64,000 nt of DNA from NCBI GenBank assembly GCA_037957365.1, contig JARHVA010000001.1, positions 9,492,501-9,556,500 of the forward strand, read 5' to 3'. This document shows positions 11,976 through 23,138 of this stretch, piece after piece; the first letter of the stretch is position 1, and each line of letters starts with the position of its first letter. The notes under the pieces are model-generated. The model made no database searches, was not told the DNA's origin, and saw only the letters and a list, made by a program, of their open reading frames with translations. This DNA comes from Torreya grandis (taxonomy: Eukaryota; Streptophyta; Pinopsida; Cupressales; Taxaceae). The position numbers and the translations under genes were made by a program.

Positions 11976-13083
11976 TTTTGGAACATTTTCCCCACACACG
12001 AGTCCACAAAACAAACTCGACATAAGATGTCCTTTGAAATGTAAGTGTATCATGATGAAGAATGATTTGAGATTCCAAGGGATATTACAAACAAAAGCCC
12101 AGAAGTGGCAGGTGTTCCAGACATGTTGTGGATAAGTCATGCAATTTTCTCTCCAATGCAAGCAGGGGTGACACTTATCAAGATTACCCTAGAAGTTTCT
12201 AGGCAAAACATTATTAATAGCCATGATGTTGGAAAAATTCATGCCAAACATTGGGAGGTTGTGTGACTATACAAAGAAGAGCATGAGACACAATGAAATC
12301 TTGAAGAGGAAATCATAGAACTCAAGTGCCAATTGGATGTGTCAAAAGCGGCTCGACTTAGGACTTTGGACCTTCGTCAAACAATTTTGAAAAGTGAACC
12401 AATGCTTACAGATGGATTTCCTATTAATGGTGAGGCAATCAATAAGCTGGAGACACCTATGGACCTTCTGCTCAAGAAGTGTAAAAACTAAGTGAATTTT
12501 ATACATGAGAAAATTTGGATAATAGAGCAATTTTCTAAGGCCATGGAGGTTTACTATGCATTCTTGAATAAACTAATAACTACCATTCCTGTCATAGATG
12601 AGATTTTTGTAAACTTGGCACAACCTATAAATTTTTTGGAAGCACCACTGTTATTCAAGGAACAATAATGCCATCAATTAGCTGAGAACGCATTAAGCAT
12701 CAAGGACAAGGCCCAATGCGTAAAAGTTTTCCAATATGTTGAAGAAATGGAAACACAAATAAGCGCCCATAGGTAGTAGCTGAATGTTAGTTTCTAGTGC
12801 TTTGAGGACAATTTTTGACAGAGGTTAGACCTCTCGAGGATGCTCAAAAAACTTCAACTACTTAGTTTGAGACTTTGACAACTCAAGTTGATACCTTTTT
12901 GGAGCATCCTGAGGAATTGAAGAGATTGAAGGGTGAAGTGGAAGTTATTACTTTCAATATTTAGGTAGCCCTTAACTAGTGGGTAGAGCCCAAGCGTAAA
13001 GTACAAGAGGTGGATCCCATATTTTTATCAACTAAGGAAACTGTAGCCTAGTCCGGGATGGACTATCGAATTAGTGTGGGGTG
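11976..13083 (+). pseudogene. Extra ORF of element 1, C-terminal third (unknown protein)
   Basis: It continues the frame of 8,314-10,326 without a shift: the codon TAT before the insertion is followed by TTT-TGG-AAC after it. It is charged and helical-looking, with N-L-E-E-E-I-I-E-L-K and later H-P-E-E-L-K-R-L-K-G-E-V-E, which suggests coiled coil. A frameshift lies near 12,870. It ends at D-Y-R-I-S-V-G-stop, whose last codons overlap the GTGTGGGGTGA tract directly before the LTR. The total ORF is ~1,040 codons. Function unknown. Confidence 0.6.
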
Positions 13084-13084
13084 A

Positions 13085-14091
13085 TGTTGGACCCAAAATT
13101 TTGTAATAATATATTATAAGTATTTTGGAGCCATAAGTGCGAAAGAGAAAGAGTGCAAGTACAGGTGCACATGACCAAAATGTGAAAGCAAGAAACATAA
13201 GGGAATGGCATAGAAAATATTAGCCTGGAAGGGCGAGTTGTGGAAGATAAGGAAGCAGAGAATGAGTAGAAGACACAGGACTTGGAGAAGTGCAAGACTA
13301 GGACAAGAGTGTAGGGAATGGAGGTGGTTAAAAATGAGTTCACAAAAGCAATGGAGATTAATGAGAGATCAAATCTAGCATTGGTTCATGAAAGAAGAGG
13401 AAGACAAATACAAAGATCTAGCATAGAGAGGGTATATGGGGGTGGTTCGGCTCGAGTCAATAATAATTAATTGTAACGGCTCTCCATGACTCATGATTGT
13501 TAATGGTTGTTGGTTAGTCATCACTTTGGTATTATTGATGTAACCGAAGGTGAGGGGTTTACTTGTGTATAAATACTGCTTAGCCTTATTTAGAAAGTGT
13601 TGTTGTTGTGGTTGGAGTTGATAAATCCATTGATAGATATGTTGGTGATGCTATTACATGTAATCATGAAGTGGTTATCAATATAGAATTGAAGAGAGAG
13701 TGTAATGAAGGAATCACCTTGTAATCTTATTCAATGAAAGTAATTGAATCCTTTGACTACAAATCGTGATGTGTTAAACTCTATAGTGCTAACTTTAATT
13801 TTATAATATTAGTTATATGCCTCATATGGATTCGTCAAATGAATGACTCTAGACTAATGTTGGTAGTAATAATGACTAAACATAGTAACTCAAGCACTTA
13901 AGTAAGATAGAGTTATCTAACCACCATTGTGAGGCAGGATTGATAGGGATCAGTCCAGGATATGTGCCTCAGGTAAGCACACGAGGTAACTCCTCACATG
14001 ATATGCCAACAAACAAGCTCGTTGGCATCTTCTTTATATTGAGCATGTAACTAATACTTAGTTATGTGAAGCTAAGGGAAAAGACCCAACA
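13085..14091 (+). repeat. Probable 3' LTR of element 1
   Basis: It begins TGTTGGACCC right after a purine tract. It carries a TATA box TATAAATA at 13,568-13,575 and downstream sequence typical of an R/U5 region. The partner LTR is outside the window, so the right end (placed at a CA near 14,090) is a guess. Confidence 0.5.
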
Positions 14092-14139
14092 AAACCTAAC
14101 ATTAGAGGTCTCCAATGTTATTCATCATAGACATAAGAT

Positions 14140-14793
14140 GACTAGTAGGAATTGTTGAAGTGTGAAGAGATGTACTTATGGGTTGTAATTTGCCATCATT
14201 TTGAAACCTGGGAATGGCAGGTTTATCATTATGATAAGTTTGGTGAAACGATGTAACTTTACTTGTAAGTCTTTGCATGAGGAAACATTCACAACATTTG
14301 ATGTTTGTAAGGCAACCATGATATCTCTGTGAATGTTATGGAAATTTGTATGACTAAATACAAGATTGGGTACAAGTGTATCTAATTGTGTTGTGGTAGA
14401 TGGAAGAGGAACGTGTTGACCATCTTCATGATATGATGATGTACTTTGTTAGCTATTAATAGCATGGACCATGGTATCCAATACAAGCCGTGAGTGAATT
14501 GTGGAAGCGAGATGATGACTATTAGAAACATTAAGTGTAGGCAGCGCAATGAAAGGTTTCGCACATGCCTCTTGTTATCCACATGGTTTTGGTAATATTT
14601 TTGATTCACTATCATAGTGATGATAATTGATTGACATTTTGAATTTCTTTTGCTCCATATCTGTAGTTTTGTAAATATATGACTCTTCTTGCTCATAGGT
14701 TATGCTTGATTTGACAAAATTTTCCATGGAAGAAGTTTGTTTTTTATATTTGGTATCCATATGATTTTGAGTAAGATTATAATAAAAATACAA
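14140..14793 (-). pseudogene. N-terminal gag-like fragment of a minus-strand element
   Basis: One minus-strand frame runs ~218 codons with only a few stops, starting at an ATG at 14,793 about 80 bp downstream of a PBS. It is rich in Ser, Thr, His, Lys and Asn and has no recognised motif. Its place directly after LTR and PBS makes it the start of gag. The rest of that element is missing, and element 1's LTR lies where it should continue. Confidence 0.45.
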
Positions 14794-14870
14794 TAGACTG
14801 AATATAAAATATGAAACCTTAGAAATTTGAAAACCCTAAAGTAAGCTATGGTTGCGTAGGAAGACTTAGA

Positions 14871-14886
14871 GGTTGACTTCACCAAA
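14871..14886 (-). other. Primer-binding site of the minus-strand element
   Basis: The minus strand reads TTTGGTGAAGTCAACC directly after the LTR end TTAAACA. The same TTTGGTGAA start follows the LTRs of elements 2 and 4. Confidence 0.7.
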
Positions 14887-16245
14887 TGTTTAACCCTTTT
14901 TGGAAGTAAGGGTAGGGGGAATAACCTAATCAACTTGGAGTAAGATATTTTAAAAGCGAGCCAATTAAATAATTTAGATTCAAAATATTCTAATACACTG
15001 CTGAATTATGAAAGTATGTTAAATATAGAAACTACAATGCCAAAAATAATTTGAATGTAGCAACATAAATAAGAAATAATACTTAGTTCATTTACTTTAT
15101 TTCTTAGCTCATTTACTGATGTGTAGGTGGGTCTAGGTAATGTAGGCACATGAAAAGACAAGATGATGCTCCGCATTGATTCATCTGATTCTGAATATTT
15201 GCTCTTTGTCAGTCTAGACACTACCATTAGGATTTGGCCACTACTGTTGATGCTAGTGTCTCAGTTTCAACACTTTTGTTTGCTACAGAATATAGGTCCT
15301 TCTATAGAATGACCAACTTCATTTGTTAGGGATCAGTATCACCTTGTAGATTCTCTATTCGGATTGTGCATACATTATTTGGATATTAGTATTTTGTTCA
15401 AAACCCTAGGTCCTCCAACTTAAACATGCCACCTTGAAAAACGAGAGTGAGTGGCTCAAGTGAAGTCGAGTTGACCTCAAAGACCCATTTGTCAATGAGT
15501 GTTGCCTACACAGCCATATATTTTGAAGAGAGCTTTAGACCGATGTAGTTCTTCCCCTTGTGTGGGCTTGTGTGTGAACAATTATTTAATATGTTATATG
15601 TGAGTACATGTAGTGATCTAATTTGTAACTTGACAAATATTGTTCATGGGCTACTCTTTGAATGCTTCTGACCTATAATAAGACTACTCTTATGATTAAT
15701 TTGGAAATATACAAGAATAGGGAAGTAGAACTCAATTGTGTAGATGATTAAGTGTTAGCTTGATAGGTGTTTGCTTGGCAATTGCTAGATGATAATGAAT
15801 GACCTTTTGTTTTGTGTTTATACCACACCTTTTGAAATGATCTCATGGGAGGGTTTAAAGAGTACCATACGTCGACTCATACGTGTTGAAATATTTACAC
15901 ATTTGACCATTTGTAAGGCTCAAACACTAGCATCAGATTTGAAACACTAGCATCGACACTAGTGTCATATGGACAATAGTGCCTAAGAGAATAGAAGTTG
16001 CTAAAAATTTGTAAATGTTAGAGCAGGATATAAATCACATTTTATGCAGGCTATGGGTTACAGGGGACTTGGGTAATCAAAATATCAATGTCGGAGGTAT
16101 AGGATAAGCATTTAGGTATAGTGAAATAGTAAACATGAGCATTTTGCCAATGGAAAGGTCATGAACTAAAGAGTTGAGGCATAAATGATATTTTTCAAGT
16201 GTACAAGACTAGTTTAACATATATAATCAAATTTTAGTATATGCA
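14887..16245 (-). repeat. 5' LTR of a truncated minus-strand gypsy element
   Basis: About 1,359 bp, with minus-strand start TGCATATACTAAAAT and end GGTTAAACA. It matches the element 4 LTRs in order and orientation, including the conserved core at 15,500-15,558 and a TATA-like TATAAA about 260 bp upstream of that core. No partner LTR or TSD is seen. Confidence 0.75.
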
Positions 16246-17427
16246 GTTCCATATGTTTTTATGGTTCCTACAATGCATCTATTGGAACATGTACTATGAT
16301 TGTACTTCATTGATCATATATTTCTCATTAGGGGCATGACACACATATGTGTATATTAATAATACATTGTTTATATTGAGGCATACTATTGCCATGCATC
16401 AATACTTATATCTTATCTACATTGGGGCATATTGTTGTTTGTGCCTTCATTGCTTGTATGGGTAAATGTTATCGACATGTTTCCCTTATATTTTTTCCAC
16501 ATTGGGGAATAATATTGCTTGTGCCTTCATTCCTTACATCTTTCCCATATACGGGATACCTCCCATCGATTGTGCTTATATTTATTTCACCTACCTATAT
16601 AGAGGTAAACCAATATTCCTTCGTCATTATTTATTCCACTCAGGTATACAGGACTCCAATTACTTACCATACATGTGTTTCACAATGAAATCTTTCCTAT
16701 AGGAAGTAGATCTACATACACATACGAAATAATCCCTCTTTACATATGAGCTTTGAATAATATCCTTCTATGATTATACCAAAATGTGTTACAAATGCAC
16801 TTTAATTATGATTTTATCTTATAATTTTATATTTTACATATGATACATGTAATCCCTTTCTTTTGAGATGCATTATATACAAGGACATCCTACATATTAA
16901 AAAGAGGACATATGATCCGCTTATTCTACTTCAGTCACATGATGATACACAAACTATAGAGAGGTATAAAAGACTTAGTCCTATATTGGAGGTGTTCACC
17001 AAAGTGTTACTAGGCATTCTTCTACTAGCTTTTACATTTGGAGGTTCACACCAATGATTTATAAGACACAATTAACATACTCAGAGATGATAAAGATTCT
17101 ATAGAGATAGCATCGTGGCTTGCACACAACCAAGGGTATTTGTTCCTACTTTTTATCTTTACTCATTGATTTCAATAGTTTATTAGTTATTGATTTATAT
17201 AGACATTAATCTCCTTGAAAAATATTTTCCTTATATTTACACGGACTGTAATCTATGTTAAGGTAACCTCTCTCCTCTTCTTGAATTCTAGATAATGGTC
17301 ATATCTCGTATTAACTTCAAGAACTCTTACAAGTTTCGGTTACAATTTTTTCTTCAAAAACTCTTATGTACACTTGTTTGCTATACTTTGATTTGTATGC
17401 ATGCATACACATCAAAGTGGGGTATTA
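16246..17427 (+). other. 3' UTR-like remnant of a plus-strand gypsy element
   Basis: No convincing genes. Diverged direct repeats containing ATTGGGG(C/A)AT and TTTGTGCCTTCATT or CTTGTGCCTTCATT recur at ~16,421-16,540. They resemble the 3' UTR repeats of elements 2 to 4. The segment ends with a purine-rich AAAGTGGGGTATTA directly before TGTAGATAC. Confidence 0.45.
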
Positions 17428-17950
17428 TGTAGATACTTAATTTTGGTATAGAACTAATTATTTGTCATGGTATTAATGTGTTTATGTTCTCTTAGATCAT
17501 TGCTTTGTATTAGAATCTTGACACTTTTCTCTTATGTTATGGGCTCTGTTTGCTTTCTGCACTTTATGTTTCTTTTGCAACAACATTTTCTCTACATCCT
17601 AGGTCAATGATAATACCACCTTTCAATCTAAAACTCTAGACCTCTCTTTGACTTTAATTCATTTCAATATGTTCTATCAATGAACTTAGGTTTGTTTATA
17701 TTGTTATATTGTTGTATTCTATTTGGATATGGATTGCAAATGCATGTCTATGATTTACTACAGTTTCCTTGATATAAATCCACTTTACGCAATTACACAA
17801 TTGTGTGTATGCATTTTCTAAAAAACACGTTAACTTTAACCTAAGACACCTCAATAAAATGTGCTCTATAGAAATTAATCACATTGGAGCACTACGAAGA
17901 ATGAGTATTGATATATAACGTATTCTTAAATTTCTCTCCTTTCTAGACCA
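17428..17950 (+). repeat. Possible 3' LTR fragment
   Basis: TGTAGATACTTAATTTTGG after a polypurine-like tract is a typical LTR start for the families here. Downstream similarity to the other LTRs is weak and no end is found. Confidence 0.35.
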
Positions 17951-17961
17951 ACAAAGATTTA

Positions 17962-18222
17962 ATGGCTTCCCATGCCTTCCAAATGTTTTTGGAACCCAAA
18001 CATAAGGGCAATGATAAGGATGTGGAACCCAAGAATAAGGGCAATGATAAGGATGTGGAACCCAAGCATATCTTCCATAAGGGCTATCACTTGGCACAAA
18101 ATCTAATCCATAAATATATAATTTCTAAGCAAGAGCTTACAACATTCATGACCTTTAATGGTTTGTGGGACCCATTTGGCACAAAATCCAATCCTTTCCT
18201 TTTGAATATAAATCAATATTAA
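17962..18222 (+). CDS. Small ORF with 11-residue repeats, unknown
   Basis: 86 codons. Residues 11-36 are built from about 2.5 copies of an 11-residue unit (E-P-K-x-K-G-N-D-K-D-V) encoded by a 33-bp tandem repeat at ~17,990-18,075. The repeat is also open on the minus strand. A 33-bp period preserves any frame, so openness here is weak evidence. Probably an old repeat rather than a gene. Confidence 0.25.
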   Translation: MASHAFQMFLEPKHKGNDKDVEPKNKGNDKDVEPKHIFHKGYHLAQNLIHKYIISKQELTTFMTFNGLWDPFGTKSNPFLLNINQY

Positions 18223-18618
18223 TCAAACTCATGACCCCAAAAACTTTGGGACAACATCGTAAGTTCTAATCCACTCTATAAAAACCCTTCTCCCCCTCTA
18301 AATTTGCCCAAATAAAATCTTGGAGGAGATTTTCCAACCTATGGTACATAGATTTGGAAGGAGCCCAACATAAGGAGCAATAGAAAGGTTTGACAACAAA
18401 CACCTCAAAGAAAAACAAGAACTTACCCACAAGGAAGAGAGGCTTAGTGATCCAACAAGTTATTTTTTTCTACTTTTTGCACAACATAGTTTTGTAATTC
18501 AATTTTCAAACCTTGAAAGGTAAGGGGATACCCAAAAATGTGAACATCTCCCACGTGATACCCATTTACAATTGTTTCGAACCAACATAGCTTGGGTTCA
18601 AAGGAGTGCCTACAAAAA
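18223..18618. other. Intergenic, nothing recognised
   Basis: I see no coding or repeat structure between the repetitive ORF and the SMXL pseudogene. Confidence 0.5.
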
Positions 18619-20199
18619 TTAAGTGGGTCTTTGGCTAACAGAAAGGTCTGCAACATCATTCTCCTCAACAGAGAGGTTCAAGTCCAAAGATACCAAAGGC
18701 TTTTTTTATCATCTTTTTGATATTTTATATAGAATCTTTTTGAGCTGGTTCATTTCTTGTCCAATGAGCTTTCAGTTTGTTTACTAACCTCAAGCCTAAG
18801 GACAGAGGTTCGTTATTCTTATTTTCTGAATCTAGGGGGGAATTAGTAATAGAAACTCTCTTATATTTGCTGATAAGAACTTCAAATCAGACAATCTCAA
18901 CTAAAATCTGGATTGGCCATCCAGAAGCTGTTGCAAGTTGTTCTTCAGAACAACGTATATCTTGCTTTGATGTCTCCAGATGCTTCTCCATCCTTGAACT
19001 TGTCATATTGAAAATTACATTACCAACGCCAAATTATCTTCCTCCCTTTCTCCATTCCCTGTATCAAGTTTTGATGAATTAAAGAATCAGCTTGATCTAC
19101 AGCTTCCAAAAGTACAACAGACAATGGATTCTGCCTCCTTGTTTTAGTAATCCTATCTAAAGCTGTCTTTCCCCTAAAGTTGACACCATATTCACCATGC
19201 TCGTGAAGGCATTGGTTCCAACTTGAAGACATCACACTATCATGTGCGCTTAATTTCATTCAAACAAGATTTTTATTGCTCCCAAATATAAGTTCAGAGA
19301 GAGCTGCCATTGTCTTCTGTTTTCCCACTCGATCAGGACCCATGAAAAGCAAACATATATATCCCTTAAAACCCGCACCACGACGCTTACCCTTTTCTGA
19401 TCTATATTACAAAAATGCATTTGTCACAGAAGCAACTGCCTCAACATTGCCACCCAACTTTTTCTTCAAGACCCTTTTAAACTTCCATAAATACATCTGC
19501 GTATACATGCTGATGTAAGCCAGAATCTTTACTATTTTTCTGATCAAGCCAAGACCATATTGAACCAAGTGGGTTTGCATCTGTCAATGGAGTTGATACT
19601 TTGGGAGAATTTTGCAAGGGTAAATTAAAGTTCAATGGCAGACAACCTGGAAAGTCTTTCAGACGTTCTTTCTGGACAGCTCCACAAGGTTCCTTTCTCG
19701 TATGCTGCTTAAGACAGGTATGAGAGGAAACTAGACCTTCCTAATGCCAGATCTGTCGTAGCCGAGCTAGGTGGAGGAGTAGATGTATGACATGATGGTG
19801 GCAAGCTAATTGAGAGCTCACATGAAGGCCCTCCAAGACCAAACTGCAGGATTTTGGCATGACCATTTGTAACTGGAGCTCTAGAAATGTCCTTAATTAC
19901 CATGCTGTTACTTTGTGTCATAATAGACGTCACACATTTGGACTCAAAAGGTGGCCACCATAAAGAACACCCTGCTGCCTCTATTTGGATCTTGAATTCC
20001 CGGATTTTCAACACTGCACTCAATTTGTCTTTTTTCATTTGTATCCATTGCTTGAACAGATGTCCTCAATGACTCCTTGGCCAATTGATATAACTGATTG
20101 AAATACATGAAAATGAGAATGCAAAGAACAACAGGTATCGCTCCATTTCTTTTGCATTTCCTCCACCTTTTGATTCCACGCAAGCTCCTTATCTTTAGT
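18619..20199 (-). pseudogene. SMXL pseudogene, exon 3
   Basis: It starts T-K-D-K-E-L-A-W-N-Q-K and reaches W-S-D-T-C-C-S-L-H before the frame shifts. Landmarks are a W-W-P box near 19,960, T-D-L-A-L-G at ~19,740-19,760, the Walker-A-like G-P-D-R-V-G-K at 19,320-19,340, F-R-G-K-T at 19,164-19,178 within an open block 19,259-19,020, L-L-E-A-V-D-Q-A-D (Walker-B region), and L-D-L-N-L at 18,673-18,687. The frame stops at 18,619. Normal SMXL proteins continue past this point, so the C-terminus is probably lost. Confidence 0.88.
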
Positions 20200-20378
20200 C
20201 TGCATTGTAAATAAGGGTCATAAAGTTTGCCTCAAACTGATTACAAATTGATCATAGAGAAAGTTTCTTCGTAGAAGGTGAGAATGTTTATGGAACCAGG
20301 ATACGGGTGCCATTTTTTTCTTTTCTGATGCATATACAATAATGAAATGAATGGTATGTCAATAGTGCAAAAACTCAC
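20200..20378 (-). other. SMXL pseudogene, intron 2
   Basis: 179 bp, phase 0, GTGAGT donor and AATGCAG acceptor. Exon 2 (..D-M-L-Q) and exon 3 (T-K-D-K-E-L-A-W..) join in frame. Confidence 0.85.
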
Positions 20379-20529
20379 CTGCAACATGTCTGGTCCTTTG
20401 ACACCGCTACCTGTTTTTACAGGAGGCAATGCCTGTGACGTCTGATATGCTGATGTGGACCATGGAGATGCAGAAATCACACTAGCCTTTTTCTCCGCTA
20501 TTTTCCTGAGTTCTTGCTCATAGTTAGGC
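20379..20529 (-). pseudogene. SMXL pseudogene, exon 2
   Basis: 151 bp, intact frame: P-N-Y-E-Q-E-L-R-K-I-A at the start, D-M-L-Q at the end. It is bounded by acceptor TAG and by the consensus donor CAG/GTGAGT at 20,381-20,373. The family normally has a Cys-rich C-x2-C...Y-E-Q-E segment here; the cysteines are not visible in this copy. Confidence 0.85.
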
Positions 20530-22218
20530 CTACAATGGGAGCATCAATTAAGCCTCTGAATCGAGTCATTACTGTCTGTAGAGTTCCTTGATTATGGTGC
20601 CATTGTTAGAAATACCTTAAGGGGAATAAGCAACTCCATTGAATTGCTAAAAATATATCTGTACAATGATTGAATAATTAATTAGTGATAGAAAATTCAA
20701 GCATTTACCAAAAGCCGATGTCCCTTAATCAAAATCCAACTCCTCCAAGAAATGAGCGTATGTAGACTGGTTTTTCATTTCCTTCTCCATCCATTATGGA
20801 CAGAATTATTACATGCAGATCAAAAGTTTTGCAACAACCACCAAGTAAATAAATGATGCTTGTGAATCCTCTTCCATTCAACTGAGAGTTAGAAAGGAAA
20901 AACAAGCAAAACAGGAAATGCGGAGTTAGCCTCTTGACCTCCAAAAAGCATGAATGAATAAGCAACTGAACCTACAAAATTTCCTGGGAAAATAAGATCC
21001 CCAACCACATGTAAGAAACGGCTCACAATAATAGAGTACAAAATCTTATCTCTTGACAGATTTCCAAGGAAATTCTTTAACATAGTTACCAGATCCCCAC
21101 CAAATTATTTTTCCATATCAAAACTCAGTATGCGGTCATCTAGAGCTACAAAGAATCTGGGAAAGGAGTATAATAAACATATTTAAAGATCCTCGGAGCT
21201 ATAGGATATTGATCAATCTTATAAAAGGCATTCAGAGTATAGGTGACCATTGTAAAATGGAAGATAAGTCTGTCAAGACTCAAGAGTACCACTAAACTAT
21301 CAAGAATTATGCTTGTAATGGAGCAGTTTGTAAATGATCTACTACCAGGGATGATAAAGTAAAGGAAATAAATCCCAGTCAAATTTTATCACCAATGGAT
21401 GAGGTATGCATATCGGTATAAAATTTGTAGGCTAGGTTATGTGTGTCTTTTACGGGGGAGGTATGCATATCGGTACAAAATTTCTGGGCTACGTTATGTG
21501 GATCTTTTCCCTGTATAGTATAGACCATTATGAAAAGCCCAAGGCAAAACTAGAACCACACAGATAACAAAAACACAGATACACTTTCACATTGGAGCAA
21601 CCTGTTTGCTACACCTTAAATCTACAAGAAACAATATAACCTAACATTCCAGACACATCAAATGAACAGATAACCAATACCAAATAGATCCATTGCATTT
21701 CTATCAGTATAAAATTTCTTGCCAGAAGAAAACAATGTCATCTAAAGAAAAATATTTTCTGGATTAAACCCTGTAAGAGATTTGTTAGTGTGATCCGTCA
21801 GCCATGAGCAATTTTGTGTAGAGAAACCAGAAAACGCTAACAAATCTGCAACTATCTTAAATGCCAGATAACCACAATAAGCAACTTAGACACCAGGAAA
21901 GATAAAATAAATGCTCATACAGGACCTGGAACACAATCCAACCCTCTGGTACATTTTGGAGACAAGACAACTCTAAAACTCAGATCTCTCACATATAAAT
22001 AGGACGTGAATGGGAAAAATTTAGGCCATCATATGGCTCTTGCGATTTCTAACTAGACAATTAATTAAAAAAATAAATAAAGACTGATTAAACTCTCAAA
22101 AAATGGAACATTTGATGTGTTTCAAAACGCAACTTCTGATGTGCTTGCTGAGCACATTAATTTTTCATGTTAACACGAACTACAAAATAAAGAACAAAGA
22201 AGGAACAGAGAAGAAACT
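20530..22218 (-). other. SMXL pseudogene, intron 1
   Basis: About 1.7 kb without SMXL similarity. It ends in an acceptor CCCATTGTAG directly before exon 2. The donor is not identified. Two near-identical stretches, GGTATGCATATCGGTA at about 21,402 and 21,460, are a small internal duplication. Confidence 0.65.
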
Positions 22219-23138
22219 CTGAAGCAATCCTGGAGCTGGCCTAGCAGCCATAGGTAAGGGCTGTATCTCCCAATCACTATCCACAGAAGGATGATATTCG
22301 ACCAGACCCTTCCTGTCGAATTAACAAATGCCCCAATTTCAACACAACTTGCTGCAAAGAAGATGAGACTGACACACCTATTGCTGCCCGTCCTCCTGTC
22401 TTAGGCTGCTCCACAAGCCATTTTAAATCAGCCACGTTAAGAATCACACCAGTATTTAAACAATTTTCAACTAATCTGTCCAACCCCCTGAACTTCGTAG
22501 CAATGTGGTCTGTATCATTTCCAGAACAGAAAGATAACATATCTATTTCAAGGATCTGCACACCACGAAGCTGCTCCGGAGATTTCTCCCTTTCACATTC
22601 TCTGCTTTAGTTCTTTGATTACAGCTTCAGGTTCTTGCTTTCCTACCTGAATTGGGTTCTTTTTCTTCATATTTAAAAGGATTTCCAGAAGTTTCATAAT
22701 CTCTTGACTTCGATTGCTATACAATTAAGAGGCATCCACTGCAGGCTGCAGCCGAGGGTTCATGTAGGGATTTCTCTGTGAGATTAGGCGAGAGTTTACT
22801 TTATCAAAGTTTCTCCTTATTCCCTCAAAATGCTGCTTTTCCCCCATGTTTCCCAAAACTGAAGGCGCCGTCCCGAATATGAAGCCCGCAAGATTCATGG
22901 CACCAGACGAAAGGGAAATCGATGAATGAGAGCTTGCCATATTGATGGACTGCTCGATAGTGGCCTTCACGGTAGGGCTAGAAAAAAAAGTAGCCACCCT
23001 GCCGAAACCCGGATCATCAAGAATTGATACAATAAGTTGTTCAGGGCATTGCCTGGGTTCGCTTAAGGGCGTCATGAGAGCATTCGATATTGACGGTTTG
23101 CTACCAGGAAGAAAGCCCTGGGCTGCTGGCAGAGTTAC
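22219..23138 (-). pseudogene. SMXL pseudogene, exon 1 remnant
   Basis: The frame opens right after a TAA at 23,139-23,141 with L-P-A-A-Q-G and S-I-S-N-A-L-M, which corresponds to the middle of the normal Clp-N domain. The first open block is 23,075-22,725 (116 codons). A shift then leads to I-M-K-L-L-E-I-L-L, and another to 22,561-22,277 (94 codons), with D-L-K-W-L-V-E-Q-P. Relative to the family, short pieces are missing: after the D-D-P motif, and ~20 residues before H-P-S-V-D-S-D-W-E-I-Q. Recognisable coding ends at A-P-G-L-L-Q. I do not see a clean donor there. Confidence 0.85.

Larger units (their letters stand above)
1..14091 (+). mobile_element. Element 1: degenerate Ty3/gypsy LTR retrotransposon with an extra 3' ORF
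   Basis: Order on the plus strand is gag, aspartic protease, reverse transcriptase, RNase H, integrase, a long unrecognised ORF, then a probable 3' LTR. RT-before-integrase order identifies Ty3/gypsy. The 5' LTR and leader lie outside the window, so the element starts upstream. gag, protease and the first half of RT are all in reading frame 2, so they were probably one polyprotein; later domains are shifted by indels. Many in-frame stops show it is long dead. The right end (~14,091) is uncertain. A smaller LTR element is nested at 10,327-11,970. Confidence 0.75.
18619..23138 (-). pseudogene. SMAX1-LIKE (SMXL) pseudogene, intron-containing
   Basis: A plant Clp-ATPase-like repressor of karrikin/strigolactone signalling (SMAX1/D53 family). 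These are nuclear proteins targeted for degradation by the D14 or KAI2 receptor with the F-box protein MAX2. Seen on the minus strand in order: Clp-N remnant (E-Q-L-I-V-S-I-L-D-D-P, V-K-A-T-I-E-Q-S-I), V-G-K-Q-E-P-E-A-V, D-L-K-W-L-V-E-Q-P, D-W-E-I-Q-P-L-P, Y-E-Q-E-L, T-D-L-A-L-G, G-P-D-R-V-G-K, F-R-G-K-T, and an EAR motif L-D-L-N-L. The first ~100 residues are missing, frameshifts and stops are frequent, and the frame ends soon after the EAR motif. Kept introns mean a DNA duplication, not a retrocopy. Which SMXL clade it belongs to cannot be told by eye. Confidence 0.92.

Noticed and set aside
16389..16702. Overlapping 78-99 codon plus-strand ORFs
   Set aside because: Two frames of the same ~100-bp repeat, hydrophobic by composition, with no motif.
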